This document shows, piece after piece, positions 34,955 through 44,119 of a stretch of DNA of 64,000 bases. Below the pieces are notes generated by a model. It did no database searches, had not been told where the DNA came from, and worked only from the letters and a program-made list of their open reading frames with translations. Numbering within the stretch: the stretch's first letter is position 1; every line of letters begins with the position of its first letter. A program made the translations under genes and the position numbers. This DNA comes from Caprella mutica (Eukaryota > Arthropoda > Malacostraca > Amphipoda > Caprellidae), in contig CANNZV010001161.1 in NCBI GenBank assembly GCA_947561585.1, forward strand, positions 1 to 64,000. The letters run 5' to 3'.

Positions 34955-35225
34955 AAAAGTTCTAGCCCCCAGGGGCTCAATCCTGAAGCTGTCTGTGGTA
35001 AATGGAAGAGATGGAGGTGGATCCATTGGGCCCTTAACTGTTGGATTATGTGTATTTGTTCGACTTTTTGCTATGTTTATCATTTTTAACGCTATAGTTG
35101 CAGTTTTATGCATTACGTAGGCTTCATTTTCCTCTTTTATCCATGAGTGCAGCTACCGCCCGCCTACCGGTGACTGCATTCACGGAGTAGCTTTTCTGCA
35201 TCTATGAGTCTTGTAGGAGACTTTC
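34955..35225. repeat. Interspersed repeat family R, rearranged copy
   Basis: GCCCCCAGGGGCTCAATCCT near 34963, TAGGCTTCATTTTCCTCTT near 35118, and CCGGTGACTGCATTCACGGA near 35167 follow the order seen in the 31520 copy, with internal differences. Confidence 0.55.
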
Positions 35226-35382
35226 TCATTTTTCAATAAACTCCATGAAATTTAGTATAAAGCATGTTTTTAATATCTTTTAGTCCATACACAGCCATGT
35301 CCATTTTACTTCAGAGTTGCTAATTCAAGTCTTAAAATTAAAAGAATATTCGTATCTAGTTTGTTTTGAATGTCAGGTTGGT

Positions 35383-35615
35383 GAAAATAAGCCCCCGTGA
35401 GCTCTATCCTGAAGTTATTAATGGAAAAAAATCTGTTGCACATGTCCCATTTCGTCACATTCTTCGGGAATTAACTGCATTCACCAACGGTGGTAGGTGA
35501 CCTTATTCATAGAGCCACTTTCCTGTCTGACTGCTTCTTTCAGTCCCTTGTATTTAATTTCTTTTTGACGTCAGCGATATAGTCGACGGTATGGCTGAAG
35601 CAGATTTTTAACCCA
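35383..35615. repeat. Interspersed repeat family R copy
   Basis: CCCCCGTGAGCTCTATCCTG, TTCACCAACGGTGGTAGGTG, ACTGCTTCTTTCAGTCCCTT and TGACGTCAGCGATATAGTCG align with family R; it ends near GCTGAAGCAGATTTTTAACC. Confidence 0.55.
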
Positions 35616-35754
35616 TAATGAATTTAATTATGATGAGTATAATCTATTTATACTCATTTATAACATACCATATTCGAGTAAAGGTGTAGTACAGGAAGAA
35701 TTTATTAATTCATTTGGAATTAAAATATTTTACCCCCGGTTGATGGATAAGATT

Positions 35755-36200
35755 TCTCAATTTTGGTGAGTGGTCAGGGTAGCAAACGCTTCGGCAGGGC
35801 CGGGCAGATTGAGTTTGGTCAGTGCCAGTGGTCATGAAATTACACCTCTGGTCAGGATAACTTTTTTATTTGGCCATTGGTTAGGATTTACAATCTTGGT
35901 CAGAGGGCACGAAATAATACTCCTATTTTGTGGTTATTTTGGATATTACACATACGCTTGTTCAATTGATATGTCAATGGTCAGGACTTCTCAATTTTGT
36001 TCAATGGTTAGGAAATTATACTTCTGGTCAATGAACAGGACTGCACAATTTTAGTCAGTGGTCAAGAAGTTATACCACGGTTGATGGTCACTACTTTTCA
36101 TATTCGAGCAATGGTCAGGATATTATACCTACTCGGCCAATGATTAGGGATGTTTGATTTTAGGCAGTGGTCAGGAAATTATACCCCTGGTCATGAATTA
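35755..36200. repeat. Degenerate tandem repeat with GGTCAGGA motif
   Basis: Loose units of about 35-40 bp contain TGGTCAGGA followed by AATTATAC and CTGGTCA. Two more fragments of the same kind occur at 37428-37475 (GGCCAGGATATTATACT). Old and eroded compared with the other arrays. Confidence 0.65.
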
Positions 36201-36204
36201 AATA

Positions 36205-36905
36205 GTTAGAAGGATACTCGCACTCGACAGAAATACCGACAAAGAAAAAGAAGGTGACGTCACTTCGAATATGATTTGAAGGTTCTTGTATTGTTTACTT
36301 TGAAGTCTGTAGCTCAATACTAGTTTTTCTGTAGCTTAATAGTAGCTTTACAGAATACAGCTATTAGTTACTTTATTCTATACAGTTCTTTTTTCTATTC
36401 ATTTTGTTAATTTGTATATATTATGAACAACAATATAAAGTTAATGATCTATGATTTTCTTTCATTCCTTAATTGAAGAAATCCGCCGACAAATATTAAT
36501 TATATATATTTCACCATATCGATTTTATCGTTATAAATAGTTCTTATACCTACATTTTCATATTAAAAATTATTCTATATAGTTCTTCAATTTCAATCAT
36601 TGTTGGAGAATACACAATCGATTGTAGTCGACACAAATCCAATTATTATTGAATATCATCTGAGCTAAATTCAATAAATGATTTCAGTATTAGGTATATA
36701 TATAATTATATATTAGCATTTACGATGCATTTAATTATCTATTTGACCAAGTAATCAAAAGTTATTTCATGAAGATCTATAACCAAATATTTCCGATGCG
36801 AGAGTCTGTATATCAGGTGACTTCATGAGTCGCTTGCGTGACGTCACACTTTCGCATTATTTTCCAGTGCGAATATCCATAGTAAACAGAATAGTATAGT
36901 ACCCT
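36205..36905. mobile_element. Foldback element with TGACGTCA near both ends
   Basis: On the left GGATACTCGCACT precedes AAGGTGACGTCACTT; on the right GTGACGTCAC precedes CCAGTGCGAATATCC, the inverse order. TGACGTCA lies at 36255-36262 and 36839-36846. The centre is AT-rich without ORFs. This arrangement parallels the 6340-6800 element. Confidence 0.5.
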
Positions 36906-36937
36906 AGTTACATGTATTATTCAAATTCATTCTGGGT

Positions 36938-37335
36938 AGGCTGTGACGGCATGTATGTAAACAAGAGGTCACGTCATAGTAAACAGAATTGCTGTGGGTC
37001 ACGTGGAATAGAGAATTAAGATGGCGGCCAACGCGACCAATCTGACTAATGATCTAATTATCTTGAATAAATCGTCTTCTTCAAGACTAAAAATTTGTTA
37101 CTATTTTGGGTGTAAAAAGACCAGTAGCCATTTCATCAACAGTCATTTTTTAATTTTCGTCCGTATGACTATAGAGATCATGGATAATAGCATGCGGTAA
37201 TGTGGAATTAAAAAAAAATATCACCGAAAACGTTATTTAACAAAAGTTGGGTGTGTTGCGGCCATCTTTTGTGTTTGTACTGTACGTACAAACGTACGCA
37301 CCATTGTTGACATGTGACGTCACAGCCTACCGGGA
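36938..37335. mobile_element. Second foldback element with TGACGTCA
   Basis: GGTAGGCTGTGACG on the left is matched by the inverted CGTCACAGCCTACC on the right; TGACGTCA is intact only in the right arm (37315-37322). It directly follows the previous foldback element. Confidence 0.5.
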
Positions 37336-37339
37336 CACG

Positions 37340-38095
37340 CGTAATATCCCCCCTATAGCTCTGGGATACTATATATTCTCTGTACTGTGGAGTATCCTTC
37401 TAACTATCAAATTCATGTCCCTCGTACAGTGGCCAGGATATTATACTTGTACAGTAGCCAGGATATTATACTCCTTCACATCAATCATTGATGTGAAGCA
37501 GTCCGATAATTCGGAACTTGCCCAACTTACTTCGGATGACTCAATAGAGTGACGAAATCTTTTGAGGTGATCGGGAAAACATTTCTGTATTTTAGGTTTG
37601 GTAACAAGTTGACTGTATTTCTAAATAACCTGTTCAGAAGTCTATTGTGGAGTTCTGGCACTGGTAGGTGCCAACCGTGCCAGTCACTAGCACAGTGGCA
37701 TACAACACAGGAGAAAATTAAATCTTCCGTGTCATATGTAATAGAAGGCCTCAAAATTATTGTTATAAATATAAACTCATCAGCTCCGTCTGCTCTCAGA
37801 GCCAAATGGGCGGCATGGCAAGAAAGGAAGCCAGCCAGAAGGCCATAGATTAGATGATAGACCCATAGGGCCATAATATGTATATATTTATTACCTAGGG
37901 TCATGAAGGACGTAGGTAAATTGCGGCCCTTTTATTTTCAATTGCGGCCCTTTCAAGAGAGTCTCTAAAACATTCTGAACCGAAATTACATTAAAATGGC
38001 ATAACTATCAAAAGAACAGCTGTGCATGCTATAATTTATTAATATAAGTTTTAACGTGTGTTTTGAAGCTATGATGTTTCTGTTGTTAAAGGCCG
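37340..38095. other. Intergenic DNA with a family M end and no supported gene
   Basis: A family M right terminus (CCGATAATTCGGAACTTG) lies at 37499-37525. Overlapping open frames at 37527-37904 on both strands lack a recognised domain. Confidence 0.4.
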
Positions 38096-38104
38096 CAGTT
38101 AGAC

Positions 38105-38375
38105 TGTTAGTTAGCCAGTCTGCAGAATGTGTCTCTTCTCCCCAGTCTGCAGAATATGGAACACTTTTCCAAGACTCTCTGCGGCCAGTCTGCAGAATAT
38201 GGAACATTTTTCCAAGACTCTCTGCGGGAGTTTTTGGTTGAATTTTAGAAATTGGAGATCTCTGCGGGAGATCTTGAATTAATCCCTATGTTACCTTTAA
38301 TTTAGCTGCGGGAGATTTTGAATTAATTCCTATGTTACCTTTAATTTAGCTAAGGGAGATTCTGAATCTGCTGTT
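38105..38375. repeat. Two short tandem repeats
   Basis: First, CAGTCTGCAGAATATGGAAC with CCAAGACTCTCTGCGG, about 2.5 copies of roughly 54 bp. Second, GCGGGAGATTTTGAATTAAT with CCTATGTTACCTTTAATTTA, about 2.5 copies of roughly 51 bp. A single related CAGTCTGCAGAATATGGAAC occurs near 53128. Confidence 0.75.
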
Positions 38376-38399
38376 CCGCCGGGCAAAATTTTGAGAACC

Positions 38400-40308
38400 G
38401 TATATTATATATTTGCAAGGCTATCCCTAGTGAATTATTAGGATTTTTATCATAAATAGTTAGACAATTTTAATATTCAGATATTGAATCCAAATTTTCC
38501 CCTTTTTCTTTATTTTCTTTATTATATATGTTATTAGTTATTACTTATGCAATTAGAAGTAAAATTGTCCCATTAGTCTAGAATGTTAATAATCGTCATA
38601 GCAATATCTATGTTTGGTCACTTCCAATTCTATTATCGTCAGGTGGCCAATGATGAGGAACTAATGTTTGTCATACTTGTTCATTACTATAATAATATAT
38701 ATAGTATAATTAGTCTCCCGCTTCTAATTACTAACAATAGATATAGTCATACCTACTATCAATACAATCAATATGTATTTTTTATTATTATTGTAATTCC
38801 TACTGTACTAAGTAATAGTAAGTATTTTGTTTTAATATTATTACCTACCCATACACACAATCAAACACTTTGTCAATGGTTAAAAATATGTTGGATTTTA
38901 GTGTTGTCATTTCAATGGAAAGTTTAAACATGATATACATTGTTGTTTGCCATACACCAGAATTGAAAACTCAAGATATTTTATATTAATGTGATGAAGC
39001 TGAAGCTCATATACAATTGCTACCTTCTCCAAGCAAGAGGAAGTAATTACTCACTTCAAGAATCAACGACTACTTTAAATAAGGTTTATCATACATTTAA
39101 TTCGTCCGCCAAGTATACATTGATAAGATTCAGATGTTTTAAAATTGACAATCTATACTTAATTTATTCATTTCTCAGAAGACTCAGAGATAGAAATTCA
39201 GTAATATTTATTAATTTAGTTATCCAGCCAGCAGCCAGCCTCTACACGTTTCCTTTGATTAGAATAGTTCTGAAAAAATGGGTAACTATTTTAAATAACA
39301 GCAAACCGTAATTGTCATACACATTTCATGTCTATTTAGTTGCAGATATCTAAGCTTTATTATAATGATAACTATAAGACTAACACATTTTATTTACCGA
39401 TAAAAATTATTTTGAAATTGCTGTACCTCCATTAGATTTTCATTGAAATGGTTCCAAAGGTTCCTAAGTAATTTTCTGCCCCCAAATAACAACTGTTGTT
39501 TTGTTTAAGTTTAAACGGGATATATTCGAATGTCCCCTTCCAAAAATAAATGCCGTTATTATAGGCCCTCTATATTCCCTCTGGTTTGCCCTCTCTTCCA
39601 CTATTGTGATGTAGATTCAACCATTCTTTGTTGCTATTAATGACATCACAACCTGGAGTGGAAGTCCTGTTTTCTGTTCTAAATCTTTCTGATTGAATTT
39701 TACATATTTTGGTTATTGACAAATGCCATATATAATTCACACGTGACACTAAATAATTGAGTATTATTATGTAAAATATCTATAAACATGAAGTTAAAGT
39801 ATAATCATATCTTGTTATCATAAGTAATAACTTATTTTATTTGAAGAATATACAAGCATAACTATCTCAAAATTTATTCATTAATGTTATTGACCAATAT
39901 AACAGTCTAAATTAATGAGTTAAAAAAACGGTTTGTTATCAGACGCATGACTGGAAGTTTTTCCAGTAATTGTCAGGGTGGATGGATGGATTCTTTGTTT
40001 AATCGGCCAGTCTGTCCGAAAACTGAAATTAGATGTTCTGATAATTTAGTGATCGGATTACCATTTTAAATAAAAATTAATTTTTTATTTGCTTAGATTT
40101 TAAAATGCACTCATAGATCATAAATTGTACATCTAGAAAATCATACACCTGTTACTTTAAAAGCTACTGAAACGAACACACTCAGGAGTTTCAAAGGAGA
40201 ATCATTCTCTTACGAAAAATACAACGAACTGACCGATAACTTTACTTTCCGACAATGATTGGATGCTACCTGTTATTATGTGTGGTGAAATAATTAGAGA
40301 GGGTTACT
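38400..40308. other. AT-rich intergenic DNA without a gene
   Basis: Short open frames at 38583-38927 and 38991-39311 are AT-driven and not supported. The retrotransposon-derived sequence starts sharply at 40309. Confidence 0.45.
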
Positions 40309-40973
40309 TCCTCAGTTCTGGTATGTTGATAGAAGCTGCAGTGTCTGGTACACATTCCGGAATTTGTGAAACAGGAGGTGATGCTATGTTACCTGCTGGA
40401 GGTGCAAGAGCATTGGATATCAATAAAACAGCTGGAGAAGAGGCCAACTTCACATCCTTTTATCAGACGGAGTTTCAAATAAATGGTACTCTTATGAATA
40501 CTCCAATAGTAAATGAAAGAAGTACTAACTCGTCATCTCACATTGCAGTAGAAAGCCCTGCTTGGGATAATTTCCTTGGTTTTAGCCCTATAGTGTCCGA
40601 GTTTGTTCCTCCTGCCAATGTACCAAGATCTGATAACTCCTTTACTGGCTTTTCAGTCGCATCTCCATCTTATCGAACTACTATTTTGAATAGACTTGAA
40701 GTGCTGCGCAAGGCAGGTGAAGTTCAGGCTATTCAATCTCAAGATAATCGAACGAGTTTGAGCCCTGTGAAAAGGGAAGCTGAGGTATGTAGGAAGCTGA
40801 TTGCTGAATGCAGACAGGCAGGACGCAATCGAGTTAGAGCCCTGCATAGACCTGGACTTAGAAGACAGTCCATAATGAATTCAAAAGATAGCACCTTGCA
40901 CTCTCCACTTTCTGATTGCAAGGGTCCAATGACGAGATCAAGATCTTTGTTTGTCAAGTCCAAAGAAAACTGA
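40309..40973 (+). pseudogene. pol: Truncated pol C-terminus of the upstream tandem copy
   Basis: This encodes the last 220 or so residues of the pol polyprotein, identical in sequence to 50024-50688 and with the same stop codon. The open frame happens to extend upstream to an ATG in flanking DNA at 40263, so it looks like a 236-codon gene, but it is a fragment. It is followed by the polypurine tract at 41037-41048 and an LTR, just as in the complete copy. Confidence 0.85.
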
Positions 40974-41048
40974 GTTCTGATGTAAATTTTCTGTTTTTCG
41001 TTTCTTGATTGGTTAGTGTTAATTTTATTAACACTTAAGGGGGAGGAA

Positions 41049-42438
41049 TGTAGAGGGGTGCATAACTGTTATTCTTTATGGCTAAACTATAGAAATTGCT
41101 CTCCTCTGAAATGCATCTCTCAGCAACATAGTTGTATTCTGTCACTTCAATTGTTATGCTGTCAGTTCACTCTCAGACTTCATGGTGTTAGCTTGCCTCA
41201 TCAGTGCTCTGTGTTTGCTTACATTTTGTGATTTGATTTCTGTGACTTGTAATTTATTTGTGTTTGTTTATTTTCTAATTGTTTTATTTGGTTCAGATTG
41301 ATTTATAGTTATTGTTAATTCATTAAAATAAGTGATATTCAGTTTTAAGAATATAAACTTTTACTAGCAAGAGGTCATATTATTCCTTTGGAAGTCTAGC
41401 CTAGGGGCTAAGCTGGCTCAATCCAATCTGTTGTCTTGCTGTCTCACTCTGGATCTGATTTCTGATTGTTTGTAGAGCTTCACTATTTAGTGGTGAGTTT
41501 CTGGTTATTGTTTGGTGCAAGTTATATAATAGTTGTAGGATCAGTACAGTTAAATTGTTGGAAATAATTACATATATAAATGTATTATAGTAGCTAGTTA
41601 AAATCATAAATCTTCTATTAAATTGAATCATTTATTTATAATCAACAAGAAATCTGCTTTCATAAAAATCTGTAAATGGAGTTAGATAAGACAATAATTC
41701 AAGGTAGTATTTATTAAGAGTTCATTCATATCAAAGTTCTGAAAGTGGGGTTTTTCCACAGGAGCTCTAAAGCCTGGGCTGGTCAAAATCTTGGTTGCTT
41801 GCTAGCGCCTTCAGTGCCTACTTATTGCTTCAGTTGCCTTCTTACCTTGTGAAGACTAGTTACCTTGGTGAAGATTTATGATCTACTACTTGCCTCACTG
41901 GCTCCAGTACCTTAGTTATTGGCCATCTTTTTACCTTATTGAAGATTAGTTGATGTCATTTGTCATATTGGATTTAACTTATTTGATGGTCACTTACCTT
42001 ACTGATGCCAACTTACCTTATTGATGCTAAATTATCTTATTGATGCCAACTTACTTTATTTATGTCAACTCACCTTACTTGATTGTCACTTACCTTACTT
42101 GATGTTTTCCACATTAGTGAATTATTATTGTATTGTGAATTAGATGTGGTGCTTAATCATTTTGTATATAGTATTCTTGAGTTATGTTATTATTCCTTAT
42201 TTTTGTAATTATTATTTCATTTATTTATCATTTCTTAGGTAGTGTTTGAGTTGTGTTGTATTTTATTTGTATAGTTTTTCTAAATAAATAGGTAGTTCCT
42301 CGTTCCATCATTGTTTCAGTTCCTGTTTCTCTTTGTTTATTGAATTTCTTTTTCTGATTTTTCTATCTAGTCACAATCACTACAAAAATCCTTTTAGAAT
42401 AAAAGGTCGAACCGCCTGTGGTTTTACGAATCGTTTCA
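41049..42438 (+). repeat. 5' LTR (1390 bp) of the complete element
   Basis: It begins TGTAGAGGGGTGCATAACTG after a polypurine tract and ends GAATCGTTTCA just before the primer binding site. AATAAA lies at 42283-42288. Near 41985-42110 there are five to six loose copies of a TTACCTTACTGATGCCAAC-like unit with a period of about 25. It differs from the 3' LTR, as far as I saw, only at 42168 and 42171. Confidence 0.85.
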
Positions 42439-42439
42439 T

Positions 42440-42457
42440 TGGTGCCCAGACCAGGGA
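42440..42457 (+). other. Primer binding site
   Basis: TGGTGCCCAGACCAGGGA starts one base after the LTR end. The TGG start and position mark it as the site where a tRNA 3' end primes minus-strand synthesis. I could not assign the tRNA with confidence. Confidence 0.7.
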
Positions 42458-42535
42458 TCCCTTCTTTAGGTGATTCTATCTTTCCTTGTTTTCTTGTTTT
42501 GCTTTTGGTTGCTTGGTCTTATTTAGTGTTTCAGT

Positions 42536-44119
42536 ATGGATGAATTAAATTTTCCACTTAATTTTGGTGATCCTGATGCTGCTGCTGCAGCAGGGGCTTA
42601 CAATTTTCCTAAACCAGATTTTCATCTTCCCTCTGTGCGCCCAAAAGTAACGTTTGGAAATTGTGAAAATTCTTCTAGGAAGGATGAGAACTCTGAAGAT
42701 TCGGAGCCTTTGTTGCGAACCGAGCTCAGAGCTGTAAGGAAGCAGTGTGCAGACATGAAAAACTGTATGAGGAACATGACTGAAAACTCTGCATATGCTG
42801 ATCCACAAGTCAAGCAGGAGATAGAGACTCTGCGTGTTGAAATGTTACGATTGCTGATGAAGACTGTACCAGTACCCAACAACGAGTCAACTGATTCTTC
42901 TGTTAGGGAGAAACCCAAGGTAGCTGAAAAAATGATCAAATCTGAAAATTCTTCCAGTGACACTTCCGCCTCTTCAGAGGTTAGTGCCAGGAAAAAGTCT
43001 CGTTCCCGGAGGAGAACTCATAAAAAACGAAAGAACACCATTAATAAAAACGAGTCTTCCTTGCTGGAAGTCCTTGCCCAGATTGACAATCGTAGAGCAC
43101 CTATGCCAGCAAAGTTCAGCTTGGAATCTGGTAGATCCTTCAGTGATTTCCTTGCTTCATTTGAAGAATATTGTCGGAACACCTTCAAGGGAAGTAGATC
43201 TTTATGGACTTCAGAGCTGGGTCAGTTCCTGGGCGGCTCTATCAGGCAGTTCTACATTGTTTTGAATGGTCCAGATGAAGATTATGACGAGGTTAAGGAG
43301 AAGCTTATTAAGTGGTCTGAAGAATCGAAGGAAACTGTTCAGAGAGCAAAGCGGAAGAAATTTGATAAAATCCGTATGAGTCAGGGAGAATCTCTCAGAC
43401 TTTATGCCGCTAGGATTGAAAGAGAATTCAAATTAGCTTATCCGAAGAAGAAAGGTAGTTTTAGTAGAACTTTGCAGGAAAAGTTTCTGGACACCACTCC
43501 TTCAAGCTTCAGGAAGCAAGTATCAGCGGTGAAAAGCTTCCTTTCTCTCCAGGGAAACAAACTGACTTGGGAGAGTATCACGAGAGTGGCTAGTGCGTAT
43601 GACCTGGAAAATAATGACAATGGATTTGAGATCGATAGTGACGCTGACCCTGAGGTAACAGAGGTATGGGCTGCAACTGTGCCTCATCCACCACCGACTT
43701 CATACACTCGTCCATCTTCCTTTCCTCGTTCATCCTCAGTTCCTCGATCCAACCCGCAGTTTGCACGCTACGATCATGGTAATTCTCCAACTAGGTCTGT
43801 GAAATTCACCGATTCAGGTCAACAATCTGCATCTCATCGAAACATGAAATCTGGGAACACTTTGGATGTTAGAACATGTTTCTATTGCAAGCGTCCTGGA
43901 CACTTCAAACGTGATTGCTGGCGTCTTAACACAAAGTGTCTTGCCTGTGGATCTGATTCACACCGTATTGCTGACTGCCCTCGACGAAGATCCCTTCAAA
44001 ACAAGTCATGGAAGCCTCAAGAATCCGTGAGTGCAGCAAAATACCCATCGGGAACGTCATATGCTTCGGAAAACGAGAAAGCTCTGGCTGGGCTAGGGAC
44101 ATCCCATCGTCAGAGCTAG
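42536..44119 (+). CDS. gag: Gag polyprotein, 527 aa
   Basis: The first ATG after the leader opens a 527-codon frame. It has an acidic/charged N-terminal part, a basic KKSRSRRRTHKKRKN stretch near residues 152-168, a capsid-like helical region (about 190-370), a Pro/Ser-rich linker, and two zinc knuckles near the C-terminus: CFYCKRPGHFKRDC and CLACGSDSHRIADC (both C-x2-C-x4-H-x4-C). It forms the particle and packages the element RNA. The frame overlaps pol by 112 nt; the overlap contains a slippery heptamer and stem-loop for -1 frameshifting. No stop or frameshift interrupts it, consistent with an active or recently active element. Confidence 0.9.
   Translation: MDELNFPLNFGDPDAAAAAGAYNFPKPDFHLPSVRPKVTFGNCENSSRKDENSEDSEPLLRTELRAVRKQCADMKNCMRNMTENSAYADPQVKQEIETLRVEMLRLLMKTVPVPNNESTDSSVREKPKVAEKMIKSENSSSDTSASSEVSARKKSRSRRRTHKKRKNTINKNESSLLEVLAQIDNRRAPMPAKFSLESGRSFSDFLASFEEYCRNTFKGSRSLWTSELGQFLGGSIRQFYIVLNGPDEDYDEVKEKLIKWSEESKETVQRAKRKKFDKIRMSQGESLRLYAARIEREFKLAYPKKKGSFSRTLQEKFLDTTPSSFRKQVSAVKSFLSLQGNKLTWESITRVASAYDLENNDNGFEIDSDADPEVTEVWAATVPHPPPTSYTRPSSFPRSSSVPRSNPQFARYDHGNSPTRSVKFTDSGQQSASHRNMKSGNTLDVRTCFYCKRPGHFKRDCWRLNTKCLACGSDSHRIADCPRRRSLQNKSWKPQESVSAAKYPSGTSYASENEKALAGLGTSHRQS

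Noticed and set aside
37527..37904. Overlapping open frames of 99 and 125 codons on both strands
   Set aside because: No family recognised. Mutual overlap and surrounding repeats make chance more likely.
40263..40973. Stand-alone 236-codon gene
   Set aside because: All but its first 15 codons repeat the pol C-terminus exactly; it is a truncated copy.
40309..42439. A single 2131 bp LTR starting at 40309
   Set aside because: The duplicated block contains a polypurine tract followed by TG at 41049, and no tract precedes 50024. The LTR is better placed at 41049-42438 with a tandem tail before it.
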